Positions 7,677 through 16,609 of a DNA stretch of 64,000 nucleotides are shown one piece after another. The stretch covers positions 155,942 to 219,941 of the forward strand of contig CALUZS010000003.1 in assembly GCA_944325355.1 (NCBI GenBank). The letters run 5' to 3'. The first letter of the stretch is position 1. The number at the start of each line of letters is the position of its first letter. Made by a program: the position numbers and the translations under genes. Under the pieces are notes generated by a model. It was given only the letters and a program-made list of their open reading frames with translations. It ran no database searches and was not told the origin of the DNA. This DNA is from an uncultured Parabacteroides sp. (GTDB taxonomy: Bacteria; Bacteroidota; Bacteroidia; Bacteroidales; Tannerellaceae).

Positions 7677-8731
7677 TGGAAGAGTTTTATGACGCAATCG
7701 ATTTACTGAAGGGGATGATTGCACGCCCGTCGATAAGCCGGGATGAATCGGATGTTGCGGATTTTTTGCAATCCCGTTGGAAAGCAGCGGGGCATGTGGT
7801 GCATCGTCGGGGTAATAATTTGTGGATAATTTCTGAAGAATTCGATACTTCAAAACCGAATTTGTTACTGAATTCCCATATTGATACGGTCAAACCGGTC
7901 TCTGGTTGGGAAAGAGAACCTTTCATCCCGGATGATTCCGATGGTGAGAATCTTTATGGTTTGGGCAGCAATGACGCCGGAGCCAGCGTTGTCTCCCTGT
8001 ATGAAGCATTTACGTTACTTAGCAGGAAAAAGCAAGATTATAATCTGATATTCCTTGCATCAGCAGAAGAGGAAGTTTCGGGGAAAAACGGTTTGGAATT
8101 GGCTTTGGCTGCTATTCCGGAGATTTCGTTTGCTGTCGTAGGCGAGCCTACGGGAATGAATCCAGCGATTGCGGAAAAAGGACTGATGGTCTTGGATTGC
8201 ACGGCGCATGGTAAAGCCGGGCATGCGGCACGTAATGAAGGAATTAATGCAATTACTGAAGCCATCAAGGATATTAATTGGTTTAATTCGTACCGTTTCC
8301 CGAAAGAGAGCGAATTATTGGGACCGGTGAAAATGAGCGTGACCGTAATCAATGCCGGGACACAGCATAATGTTATTCCCGACCGTTGCGACTATGTGGT
8401 CGATGTCCGTTCGAATGAATTTTATTCCAATGCGGAACTACTCCAGATTATTTCCGATTCCGTAGATTCAGATGTCAAGCCCCGAAGTTTAAGGTTGAAT
8501 TCTTCCCGGTTGGATTCTTCCCATCCTTTTGTCCGGCGAGCCTTGCTGATGGGGAAGGAAGCTTTTGGTTCTCCTACTCTTAGCGACCAGGCGCTGATGC
8601 CTTTCCCTTCGGTGAAGATTGGTCCCGGAGATTCTTCCCGTTCGCATTCGGCGGATGAGTATGTCAAACTGATGGAAATTCGGGAAGCGATTGATTTGTA
8701 TGTGCGGTTGCTTGACGGACTGGTAATATAG
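7676..8731 (+). CDS. argE: M20 family acylornithine deacetylase (ArgE-like)
   Basis: 351 residues from the ATG at 7676, which overlaps the ribF stop; a GTG at 7673 is possible. M20 di-zinc landmarks are present: 'NSHIDTVKP' (H68, D70), 'GLGSNDAGAS' (bridging D100), 'AEEEVSGK' (E131-E133), 'GEPTGM' and a C-terminal 'SRSHSADEY' His. The short form with 'GLGSNDAGASVVSL' is the Bacteroidetes ArgE branch. Members of this phylum use N-succinylornithine in arginine synthesis, so the substrate may be the succinyl rather than the acetyl compound; this is from family knowledge. Confidence 0.88.
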   Translation: MEEFYDAIDLLKGMIARPSISRDESDVADFLQSRWKAAGHVVHRRGNNLWIISEEFDTSKPNLLLNSHIDTVKPVSGWEREPFIPDDSDGENLYGLGSNDAGASVVSLYEAFTLLSRKKQDYNLIFLASAEEEVSGKNGLELALAAIPEISFAVVGEPTGMNPAIAEKGLMVLDCTAHGKAGHAARNEGINAITEAIKDINWFNSYRFPKESELLGPVKMSVTVINAGTQHNVIPDRCDYVVDVRSNEFYSNAELLQIISDSVDSDVKPRSLRLNSSRLDSSHPFVRRALLMGKEAFGSPTLSDQALMPFPSVKIGPGDSSRSHSADEYVKLMEIREAIDLYVRLLDGLVI

Positions 8732-8783
8732 TCGGATGCCGAGGTCTCTTGTTTTTAAAAGTATTCTTTTTGATGTGGAGATG

Positions 8784-10046
8784 TCAATCCAACCACGGTG
8801 CTGGATTAAGCTTTGTCTTCTCTTTCCATAACTGGAAGTGCAGGATGGTGGCGTTGTTGTTTTCCGTGTCAGTAAAAATTTTCCCGATGGACTGGCGAGT
8901 CGATACCTTGTCGCCGGCTTTGACATATACCTCGCTGAGATTGCTGTATACGGTAAGGAAGTTCCCGTGTCGTACAATGATCGAATTGTTGTAACCGGGG
9001 ACTACGAAAACCCGCGTAACGACGCCATTGAACACTGCACGAGCTTCAGAGCCTGCTGCGGTTTGTATATCTATTCCGCTGTTGTTGGTGCGTACATATT
9101 TCAAGTCTTGATGCTGTTGCTCTCCGAATGTGCCGACTATGACATGCTTGCCTGTAACGGGATAGGGAAGACGTCCTTTGTTTTCTGCAAAGTTATCCGA
9201 CAATAGCCGTTCCTCTTTCGTCATTGCGTATCCACCTTTTGTCGCCGATGAACGTCTGTTTGGGCTGTCCGTTTTTCCGGAATTTGTTTTTTCTTCTTTT
9301 TTCCGGCTCTCTTCGGCTCGGGCTATTTCCAAGGCAATCTGTTGTTCTATCATACGGTCTAGAGCTTGTGCCTGTTTGCGCTGCTTCCTCAGTTCAGCCT
9401 GCAACTCTTTTTGTCGCGTGTTTAGCCGCTGGACTTCATGTTTCCGCTTTTCCTCTTCGTTTTTCAGTTTAAGGTTCTCTTTTTCTCTGGTAGATAGAAG
9501 GGTAAGTTTTTCGGCACGTGTCTGTTCCAGTTCCGATTTTTTCTCAGTTATCTCGCGTTGTCTCTTTACGATTCCTTCCGCCTCTCGTTTTTGCCAATCG
9601 GCATATTCTTTCAGATATCTCATGCGACGGAGTGATTGAGCGAAGCTCTCAGCCGACAAGATAAACAATAATTTGTCTTGCGAGGTTTGGTGCAAATACA
9701 ATTGTTGAACAGATTGTCCGTATCTCTTTTTTTTGTCGGATAATTTCTTTTCTAAAATTGTTATTTCTGAAGCCATCTCTATAACCTGTTTGTCGATGGT
9801 TTCGACTTCCTGGTTCAATAATTGGATGACTTTCTTGCGGGTGTTGAGTTGGCTGGTAAGCAAATTCAGGCGTTGCAGAGAAGTCTTTGCCGTTTGTTGT
9901 GTCTCATTGAGGAGTTTGTTGGTTTCCTCAATTTCAGCAAGTGCTTCTTTCCGTTGCAGCTCCAGTTCCCGGACACGTTTAGATTGTTGTCCGTAGCCGT
10001 TAAAGGCTATATATGCAAAGATAATAATCAGCCAACCTTTCTTCAT
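8784..10046 (-). CDS. EnvC-like murein hydrolase activator (degenerate LytM)
   Basis: 420 residues: signal peptide ('IAFNGYGQQ'), a long Glu/Lys/Arg-rich coiled coil (about 25-250) and a C-terminal M23/LytM domain. The zinc ligands expected in active M23 enzymes are altered: HxGID reads 'NSGID' and YxHL reads 'YSNL', while 'LHFQLW' keeps its His. This is the EnvC pattern: a catalytically dead LytM domain that activates cell-wall amidases at division. The gene overlaps the preceding DUF4292 gene by 4 bases and ends the long rpoN-to-envC run. Not every family member has been tested, so the amidase partner is unknown. Confidence 0.85.
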   Translation of the reverse strand: MKKGWLIIIFAYIAFNGYGQQSKRVRELELQRKEALAEIEETNKLLNETQQTAKTSLQRLNLLTSQLNTRKKVIQLLNQEVETIDKQVIEMASEITILEKKLSDKKKRYGQSVQQLYLHQTSQDKLLFILSAESFAQSLRRMRYLKEYADWQKREAEGIVKRQREITEKKSELEQTRAEKLTLLSTREKENLKLKNEEEKRKHEVQRLNTRQKELQAELRKQRKQAQALDRMIEQQIALEIARAEESRKKEEKTNSGKTDSPNRRSSATKGGYAMTKEERLLSDNFAENKGRLPYPVTGKHVIVGTFGEQQHQDLKYVRTNNSGIDIQTAAGSEARAVFNGVVTRVFVVPGYNNSIIVRHGNFLTVYSNLSEVYVKAGDKVSTRQSIGKIFTDTENNNATILHFQLWKEKTKLNPAPWLD

Positions 10047-10906
10047 TTATTATTGCTTTCTTGTAAACTTTTCAAAATCTGTGAAAGTGTTACCCGCTTA
10101 TACCGGCTGGAGAGGGTTGTGTGTATGTCGACAGGGATATCTGTCTGTATCCGCGACAAGTTGATGGTCAGTCCTCCCAAATCTTTCTTATCGTTTGACA
10201 GGTTTGCATCCATCTCTGACGGGTAAAACAATGTGTCGAATTGGCGGAATTTTCTGTAATTCCATTCTAACGCATATTCACCTTCGTTAAAGAGAATCGA
10301 GGATGACAATAATTTTGCGTTCCTGTCGGTTATAAAAATGTATGAAATGAAGGGATGTTCGTTTACAAGTTGTACCAGCTCTCCATCTTCTTTAAAATGG
10401 AAATCCTTGAAATTTTTTTCAGACAATGCATTCTCTCCGGGTACAAAAATCCGGTTGCAGAATAAATCCTGAATGTTGTAGAAGTTCAGCCCTGAGGGCA
10501 GCTTTTCCAACAGCTCTGTGTAGTTTTCCGAGAGAAAGCGTTTGTTCATCCGGTCGATCAGAATGATTTGTTCCGGCAAAAACACCACTTTGAACATTTC
10601 AATCCCAAAGAAAGGTTGGATGGAGAGCATGATTGCACTGTCGCGTACTATTTTCAGGTCTACACGGGAGCTGAGCGTTTTATTTTCCATGCGCAACTTT
10701 ACGTCCGTCTTTGCCGAAAGTGTCCGGAACTTCTGCGCATCGGTCAACAAAGCGGCGAAATGTTCTTGGAAAACAATTTCGGTTTTTTCTTTTGAAGGCG
10801 TGATGTCTCCAATCTCTTTTCTTGAACGGCATCCGTTCAGCAGAAATAGCAGTACTATTATTATTCCAATAGCACTTAGGCTGCACAGTAGGTTCAGTCT
10901 CTTCAT
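10043..10906 (-). CDS. DUF4292 lipoprotein
   Basis: 287 residues with a lipoprotein signal 'LLFLLNGCRSRKE' (lipobox Cys26). The body matches DUF4292, a LolA/LolB-like Bacteroidetes family: 'TLSAKTDVKLRMENK', 'LSIQPFFGIEMFKV' and a C-terminal strand-rich part. It is probably periplasm-facing and lipid-anchored. It overlaps both neighbours by 4 bases (ATGA), so translation is coupled with the TPR protein and the EnvC-like protein. This trio is commonly conserved in Bacteroidetes, which suggests a joint envelope function. That role is inferred. Confidence 0.85.
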   Translation of the reverse strand: MKRLNLLCSLSAIGIIIVLLFLLNGCRSRKEIGDITPSKEKTEIVFQEHFAALLTDAQKFRTLSAKTDVKLRMENKTLSSRVDLKIVRDSAIMLSIQPFFGIEMFKVVFLPEQIILIDRMNKRFLSENYTELLEKLPSGLNFYNIQDLFCNRIFVPGENALSEKNFKDFHFKEDGELVQLVNEHPFISYIFITDRNAKLLSSSILFNEGEYALEWNYRKFRQFDTLFYPSEMDANLSNDKKDLGGLTINLSRIQTDIPVDIHTTLSSRYKRVTLSQILKSLQESNNK

Positions 10907-12645
10907 AGATTCTCTTCGATATATTTCTTTTCAGCTATTTTACGGTCCAATACGGAGCTTTCTTTTCCGAGTTCTTTCGCTTTTATCCATTGTTCGACGG
11001 CTGCATCTTTTTCTCCGGACATGTAAAGAATATCCCCATAGTGGTCCCTTAGCTCTGCATTATCTGTTTTATCATGATTGATAGCACTACGGATATACAT
11101 TTTTGCAAGGGTGTAATTCCCCTGCATGAAGAAAACCCATGCGTATGTGTCGAGGTAAGTCGCGTTATTTGGCTCAAGACGGACACAGAGGGCGCTCATC
11201 CGTTCCGCTTTTTTCAAGTCTTTCTTTTTTAGGGTCAGATAATAACTGTAATTGTTTAGGACAGGAACATTCTGTGCATTGTATTTCAATGCTTCATCGT
11301 ATGCAAGGAAAGCGCTGTCGGGTTCCTCAATTTGAAAATAGATGTCGCCTATTTGCCCGTAGAAATTGGATTTCATTACCAGATTCTCTGAAGGGATAAT
11401 TTTCAAACCGTCTTGGTATGCTTTCAGGGATAGCCCAAACTCTTCCTGTTGGAAATAGGCAATTCCCATATAGAAATAGTACTCTGGTGAATCGGGAAAC
11501 AGTTCGGTGCATTTTTTACAAATAGCAAGAATGTTTGGAATATCCTCTTTCGTCAGATATAAACTGAGGAGCTGTTGCCATGCGGTTTCATTATTCGGTG
11601 CGATTTCCGTTACGAGTTGGAATTGGGCAAGCGCATCTTCCGTGCGTTCCTGCGTTAATAAGTAATTACCATACATCAGCTTGAGCGTAGGATCTTCCGG
11701 ATGTTGTTCCAACAGTGTGTCAAACATTTCATCAATCTGCTTTATGTCACCGCCCGATTGCTGGAGGTCCTGTATGTATCGCGACAATATGCCTGCTTTT
11801 ATTTGAGGGTCAAGTTCGGCATTCAGGAGAGCTGTATGTATCTCCTTTTTTGCTTTCTCCTTGTCTCCTGTGACTTCGTAGAAATTTGCCATAGAGACGA
11901 TGTAACGTGGGTCTCCCGGGTCGATTGCATGCGCTTTGTCATATGCGTTTAATGCTTTTTCGGTATCACCTTTCTCCAGATACAGGTCACCGATGAGCAG
12001 TTGGTATCTGGCAACTGTCGGAAATTTGTCTGCCAGTTTCTCTATTTCTGCAAAAGCGTTCTTTTGGTCTCTAAGCTGTGTATATAATTTGTATTTTTGA
12101 ATAGATAAAGCTTCGCTCATTCCTATATTTTCTTCCAGAGCATTTAACGCATCTATCGCTTTTTTTAGTTCTCCCTGTTGGATGAATGCTTCTGCTAAAA
12201 AGTAATTCAGTTCCAGTTTGTCGGGATATGTTTCAACCAGTTTTTGGTATTCGGCAGCTGCTTCGCTGAACATCCCCAATTCCCGCAGACAGGATGCTAA
12301 TGCTTGTTTGTAAGTGTAGTTGTCCGGGTCGCTTTCTATGGCTTTCCGTAGCATGTTTACGGCTTTTTCCGGCCGTTCTAATTGCATGTAGAATGCAGAT
12401 AATTCATATAATACCGGGGCGGCGACCGAGTCTATCGACAAACTGTAATTAAAAGCATCGAAAGCCGCATCATATTTCCCGGCATTTTTCAGCTTCAACC
12501 CCTCATAATAGAAGTAATCGGCTTTACGTCGCTTGCTGTATGAAATATTATCATCGCTTGATTGTTCATTTTGGGGCATTGCCATCAGGGACGGCAGGCT
12601 GAAAAAAAGTAGTAATGATAAGGTATATATTTTGAACTTCGGCAT
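10903..12645 (-). CDS. secreted TPR-repeat protein
   Basis: 580 residues with a signal peptide ending 'PSLMAMPQ' and then about a dozen tetratricopeptide repeats (e.g. 'AFDAFNYSLSIDS', 'KAVNMLRKAIESDP', 'AEYQKLVETYP', 'ALNAYDKAHAIDP'). TPR arrays are protein-binding scaffolds; the signal peptide puts this one in the periplasm, perhaps membrane-associated. It overlaps the DUF4292 lipoprotein gene by 4 bases and follows dut by 35 bases. No enzymatic domain is visible. Confidence 0.88.
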   Translation of the reverse strand: MPKFKIYTLSLLLFFSLPSLMAMPQNEQSSDDNISYSKRRKADYFYYEGLKLKNAGKYDAAFDAFNYSLSIDSVAAPVLYELSAFYMQLERPEKAVNMLRKAIESDPDNYTYKQALASCLRELGMFSEAAAEYQKLVETYPDKLELNYFLAEAFIQQGELKKAIDALNALEENIGMSEALSIQKYKLYTQLRDQKNAFAEIEKLADKFPTVARYQLLIGDLYLEKGDTEKALNAYDKAHAIDPGDPRYIVSMANFYEVTGDKEKAKKEIHTALLNAELDPQIKAGILSRYIQDLQQSGGDIKQIDEMFDTLLEQHPEDPTLKLMYGNYLLTQERTEDALAQFQLVTEIAPNNETAWQQLLSLYLTKEDIPNILAICKKCTELFPDSPEYYFYMGIAYFQQEEFGLSLKAYQDGLKIIPSENLVMKSNFYGQIGDIYFQIEEPDSAFLAYDEALKYNAQNVPVLNNYSYYLTLKKKDLKKAERMSALCVRLEPNNATYLDTYAWVFFMQGNYTLAKMYIRSAINHDKTDNAELRDHYGDILYMSGEKDAAVEQWIKAKELGKESSVLDRKIAEKKYIEENL

Positions 12646-12680
12646 TTTGAAAACTGTTTATGAGCAGTAATTTAAGAAAA

Positions 12681-13112
12681 TCAACGTCCTGTATGTCCGA
12701 ATCCTCCGGCTCCGCGTTCCGTGTCATCGAGCGTTTCGACCGGCTCCCAAACGACTTGCGAATGCGTGGTAATGACCATTTGGCAAATCCGTTCCCCGTC
12801 ATTTACGGTGAATGGTTCGGAGGAGAGGTTTATAAGGATGATGCCGATTTCTCCTCGGTAATCGGCATCGATGGTTCCCGGGGTATTTAATAATGTGATA
12901 CCGTGTTTTAGGGCCAGTCCGCTTCGGGGGCGCATTTGCGCTTCGTATCCTTCGGGCAAGGCAATGTATAATCCGGTAGGAATAAGAATACGTTCCATCG
13001 GTCGGATAACGACCGGTTCTTGCAGGTTTGCCCGTATATCCATGCCTGCGGACAAGGCTGTTGCGTAGGATGGCAGCGGGTGGTGCGATTTATTTATTAT
13101 TTGTACTTTCAT
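12681..13112 (-). CDS. dut: dUTP diphosphatase
   Basis: 143 residues, the normal length of trimeric dUTPase. Motif 1 'AGMDIRA', motif 3 '[16 protein letters not shown]' with the catalytic Asp, motif 4 'RICQMVI' and the C-terminal P-loop-like motif 5 '[10 protein letters not shown]' are all intact. It hydrolyses dUTP to dUMP and diphosphate, preventing uracil incorporation and feeding thymidylate synthesis. It lies between ispG (34-base gap) and the TPR gene (35-base gap). Confidence 0.97.
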   Translation of the reverse strand: MKVQIINKSHHPLPSYATALSAGMDIRANLQEPVVIRPMERILIPTGLYIALPEGYEAQMRPRSGLALKHGITLLNTPGTIDADYRGEIGIILINLSSEPFTVNDGERICQMVITTHSQVVWEPVETLDDTERGAGGFGHTGR

Positions 13113-13146
13113 ATTCTCTAATATATTTTAATGTAGGGGATAGGTC

Positions 13147-14985
13147 TTAATCATTCCAATCTCCGTTTTCTTTTATCAATTGAACAAGTTTGCTAACGGC
13201 TTCTTCCTCGGGAATGTTCCGGAGGACACATGTTTTTTTCTTGTACAAGCTAATCCGGTTTCGTCCGGCTCCCACGTATCCGTAGTCGGCATCCGCCATT
13301 TCTCCCGGTCCGTTTACGATACATCCCATGATTCCGATTTTTAATCCTTTAAGGTGTTGCGTCGCTTTTTTTATCTTTGCGATGGTCTCTTGCAAGTTGT
13401 AAAGAGTCCGTCCGCAACTTGGGCAAGATATGTATTCGGTTTTGCTGATTCTTGTCCGGGTAGCTTGTAGTATGCCGAACAGGTATTTGTCACTTGGAAT
13501 ATGGTTTGCGGATTTATTGTGTAACATCAATCCGTTTCCAAAACCATCGAGCAGGATTGTCCCGAAGTCGGCTGCCGCTTTTATTTGCAAGTCTTCCGGA
13601 TCGTTTTCCGAATACTCTTTTTTAAGAACAATGGGAACGTTGCATCCCGTAGAGATAATCCGATGGATACAAGCACGGATAGAGCCGGGGTAATTCTGGT
13701 GTTGAGATGTTAAGATAAGAACCGATGCCGGGTCATTTTTCAATATTTCAATGAGACGGTCGGTTATTTCTTCGCAGGATGCTTCAACAAACTTCAACGG
13801 TGAATTGCATTTTCCCAGCTTCTCAATATCCGCTGCCCTAAAATAGGGGAAGATGTTTGGTTGCGGCTTCCACGTGTCCGCATCTACCAACAGACGTGTA
13901 TTGTCTGGCAAGAAACCGGGCAATTCTTTTCCTGTATATATGTAGTCTGGTTGGAGAGATGAATCCCCGATATTGAAAAGCCCCTCTTCTTGGTCTGATA
14001 TGACTATGGGAGGAAAGTTTCCTCCTATCTCTCCAATGGTACGGGTTATGTGCCGTTTTAATTTTATGGTGTCGTATCCGTTTATTAAAGTACCGGAGAT
14101 AGGAGTATGTCCTTCCCGCTGGCAAATGTAATTTACCAGTTTTTTTGCGACAGGAATTTCATTTTCCGGTTCTTCGCTCAATGATACCCGGATTGTGTCG
14201 CCGATGCCATCAGCGAGGAGTGCCCCGATTCCTACGGCGCTTTTTATGCGTCCGTCTTCGCCGTCGCCAGCTTCCGTAACGCCCAAATGCAGTGGGTAGT
14301 GCATATCTTCCGCATCCATCGTTTGAACTAATAGGCGGACTGTCTCAACCATTACAACTGTGTTGGAAGCTTTGATGGAAATGACAACATCGTTGAATTG
14401 TTCTTCCTTGCAGATGCGGAGAAATTCCATGCACGATGCAACCATGCCTTCAGGTGTGTCTCCGTACCGGCTCATAATCCGGTCAGATAAGGAACCGTGG
14501 TTCACACCGATACGGATAGCGGTCTTATGTTTTTTACAGATATTCAGGAATGGAATGAAACGGTTGCGAATTTTTTCTATTTCCCGGGCATACTCTTCAT
14601 CTGTGTATTCCAAATGGTCGAACGTTTTTACCTTGTCAACGTAATTGCCCGGATTGATACGCACTTTTTCAATATACTCGGCGGCAATGTCGGCTACCTT
14701 CGGATTGAAATGAATATCTGCAATCAGTGGAGTTGTATATCCAAGTTCATTTAAGTTTTTCCGGATATTTCCTAAATTGCGGGCTTCACGTTCTCCTTGG
14801 GCAGTGAAGCGGACATATTCTCCTCCCGCATCGATTATACGTATGGCCTGTGCAACCGAAGCGTCCGTGTCCAAGGTCGGTACATTTGCCATTGATTGTA
14901 TTCGTACCGGATTATCTCCGCCCATAGGGGTATTCCCTATATGGACTTCCGATGATTTTCTCCTCGTATAATTAAAGTAACCCAT
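13147..14985 (-). CDS. ispG: 4-hydroxy-3-methylbut-2-enyl diphosphate synthase, long form
   Basis: 612 residues, the large IspG (GcpE) form of Bacteroidetes, Chlamydiae and plants, which has an extra middle domain of roughly 250 residues compared with the ~370-residue E. coli enzyme. The TIM-barrel part ('GGDNPVRIQSM', 'GEYVRFTAQG', 'ADIHFNPKVA') is followed by the insertion and the [4Fe-4S] domain, with cluster ligands 'CPSCGR' (Cys521, Cys524), 'MGCIVNGPGE' (Cys555, Glu562). It converts MEcPP to HMBPP in the MEP isoprenoid pathway, with reduced ferredoxin or flavodoxin as donor. It is in the rpoN-gcvH-purE-ispG-dut gene run. Confidence 0.97.
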   Translation of the reverse strand: MGYFNYTRRKSSEVHIGNTPMGGDNPVRIQSMANVPTLDTDASVAQAIRIIDAGGEYVRFTAQGEREARNLGNIRKNLNELGYTTPLIADIHFNPKVADIAAEYIEKVRINPGNYVDKVKTFDHLEYTDEEYAREIEKIRNRFIPFLNICKKHKTAIRIGVNHGSLSDRIMSRYGDTPEGMVASCMEFLRICKEEQFNDVVISIKASNTVVMVETVRLLVQTMDAEDMHYPLHLGVTEAGDGEDGRIKSAVGIGALLADGIGDTIRVSLSEEPENEIPVAKKLVNYICQREGHTPISGTLINGYDTIKLKRHITRTIGEIGGNFPPIVISDQEEGLFNIGDSSLQPDYIYTGKELPGFLPDNTRLLVDADTWKPQPNIFPYFRAADIEKLGKCNSPLKFVEASCEEITDRLIEILKNDPASVLILTSQHQNYPGSIRACIHRIISTGCNVPIVLKKEYSENDPEDLQIKAAADFGTILLDGFGNGLMLHNKSANHIPSDKYLFGILQATRTRISKTEYISCPSCGRTLYNLQETIAKIKKATQHLKGLKIGIMGCIVNGPGEMADADYGYVGAGRNRISLYKKKTCVLRNIPEEEAVSKLVQLIKENGDWND

Positions 14986-15068
14986 AAATTATCTGTAATA
15001 TAGTTTTCCGGATAACACTTTGTGAGTTGCCATTACCTGGAAAAACAGACTAAAAATGTACTTCCTTT

Positions 15069-15575
15069 TTAGTTGGTTTTATATTTGAAAGAGATTTTCG
15101 AAAGCTCTTCATTGGCTTTTACAATCTTCTTCTTCAAATCTTCTTTATAAACAGCTAATTTCTTTTGTAAAGAGTCGTCTCCCACCGCAAGCATTTGCAC
15201 AGCCAAGATGCCGGCGTTTAGCGCTCCGTTTATGCCGACTGTGGCAACGGGGATGCCGGGAGGCATTTGTACAATAGCCAATAAGGCGTCCATTCCGTCA
15301 AGGGTCGAATTGATGGGGACACCAATTACCGGTATTGTTGTCATGGATGCGATGACACCGCATAAATGAGCCGCCATTCCTGCGGCTGCAATGATGACCT
15401 TTATGCCACGCTCTTTCGCCCCTTTTGCAAAAGCTTCAACTTCTTCAGGGGTCCGATGGGCAGATAATGCATGCATCTCGAACGGGATTTCCATCTCATC
15501 GAGAAATTTCGCCGCTTTCTCCATGATAGGCAGGTCTGACGTACTGCCCATTATGATACTAACAATAGGTTCCAT
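15069..15575 (-). CDS. purE: N5-carboxyaminoimidazole ribonucleotide mutase
   Basis: 168 residues, class I PurE. 'GSTSDLPIMEKAA' (phosphate-binding SDxP loop), 'SAHRTPEE' with the catalytic His, 'AAAGMAAHLCGV' and 'PPGIPVATVGINGALNAGILA' are all present. It interconverts N5-CAIR and CAIR in purine synthesis. The gene begins 2 bases after the gcvH stop, so it is coupled to it. A PurK partner is not in the window. Confidence 0.97.
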   Translation of the reverse strand: MEPIVSIIMGSTSDLPIMEKAAKFLDEMEIPFEMHALSAHRTPEEVEAFAKGAKERGIKVIIAAAGMAAHLCGVIASMTTIPVIGVPINSTLDGMDALLAIVQMPPGIPVATVGINGALNAGILAVQMLAVGDDSLQKKLAVYKEDLKKKIVKANEELSKISFKYKTN

Positions 15576-15577
15576 GA

Positions 15578-15961
15578 TTATTTTTTTGCTATTAATTGTT
15601 CATATTCTGCAGCAGACAGCAATGAATCCATTTCTGCCGGGTCTGAAATATTGACTTTTATAATCCAGCCTTTCCCATACGGGTCCTGGTTTACCAATTC
15701 CGGCTGTTCTTCTAATTCAGCGTTGACTTCAATTACTTCGCCCCCGACCGGCATAAATAGGTCTGATACGGTTTTTACGGCTTCAATCGTCCCGAAAGTC
15801 TCCTCTTTTCCTACCGTTTCTCCCACAGTCGTAACATCCACATAAACGATTTCTCCCAATTCACTTTGAGCATAATCTGTAATGCCTACATAGGCGGTTT
15901 CCCCTTCCAAACGAATCCATTCATGGTCGTTGGTATACTTTAAATTCTCTGGGTAATTCAT
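15578..15961 (-). CDS. gcvH: glycine cleavage system H protein
   Basis: 127 residues, standard GcvH length. The lipoyl-lysine motif is '[11 protein letters not shown]' (Lys63), and '[10 protein letters not shown]' and '[18 protein letters not shown]' are typical of the family. It carries the aminomethyl group between the P, T and L proteins; none of those are in the window. It is sandwiched between the PAP2-like membrane gene (16-base gap) and purE (2-base gap). Confidence 0.97.
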   Translation of the reverse strand: MNYPENLKYTNDHEWIRLEGETAYVGITDYAQSELGEIVYVDVTTVGETVGKEETFGTIEAVKTVSDLFMPVGGEVIEVNAELEEQPELVNQDPYGKGWIIKVNISDPAEMDSLLSAAEYEQLIAKK

Positions 15962-15977
15962 ATTGTTAATGTTTTAA

Positions 15978-16598
15978 TTAGATGAATAAATATATAAAGC
16001 TTAATGATGATGAAACAAATGTACAGGCAAAGCCCAGCGCGAATCCTGCAAAGACTTGCCCCAATGTGTGTCTCCGGAGTTCGACTCGTGCGGTACCAAC
16101 CAGACCGGCTATCAGAAATCCGGCAATAAATCCCCAAAAAGGATTGATGCTATAAATATAGGAAATTCCCATCAAACCACCCAACAGCCCTCCGATGGCG
16201 ATGCAATGCACGCTGATTTTCCAAAAGATGTTTATGCAGGCGGCGATGGCAATGGCAATTAGGGAGCTGGTTAATATCGATAGCAACCAAAACGGAATCT
16301 GCATTCGATATAGAATATATACTCCGACTCCGGCAGAAATCAGGTATGATAGATAGGGAATGACCCGTTCTTTTCGCTTGGATACGTCCAAATCGGAAAT
16401 GATTTTCCGGTTTTTCAGCAGGAGTATGAAAAGTCCGGGGATAAGCATTGACCATAAAAATGTAGTGCCGAGCAGTAGCAATTTTACGTTTAGCGGGTAC
16501 ATTGCCATATAAGTACATAGTAATGCTCCTGCGACTGTATACGTTATTGCCGGCAGCGGATGGAATATTATGGATATTATTCTTGCAAAGTTTTTCAT
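15978..16598 (-). CDS. PAP2-like integral membrane protein
   Basis: 206 residues with about six hydrophobic helices. The C-terminal part 'GTARVELRRHTLGQVFAGFALG' resembles the end of PAP2-type phosphatases, where a His in an SRxxxGxH-like context is catalytic; 'RHTLGQVFAGF' is the clearest piece. The canonical KX6RP motif is not evident, so activity is uncertain. It may act on isoprenoid or lipid phosphates in the membrane, given the nearby isoprenoid gene ispG, but that is only suggestive. It lies between rpoN (11-base gap) and gcvH. Confidence 0.65.
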   Translation of the reverse strand: MKNFARIISIIFHPLPAITYTVAGALLCTYMAMYPLNVKLLLLGTTFLWSMLIPGLFILLLKNRKIISDLDVSKRKERVIPYLSYLISAGVGVYILYRMQIPFWLLSILTSSLIAIAIAACINIFWKISVHCIAIGGLLGGLMGISYIYSINPFWGFIAGFLIAGLVGTARVELRRHTLGQVFAGFALGFACTFVSSSLSFIYLFI

Positions 16599-16609
16599 AT
16601 ATACAATAT

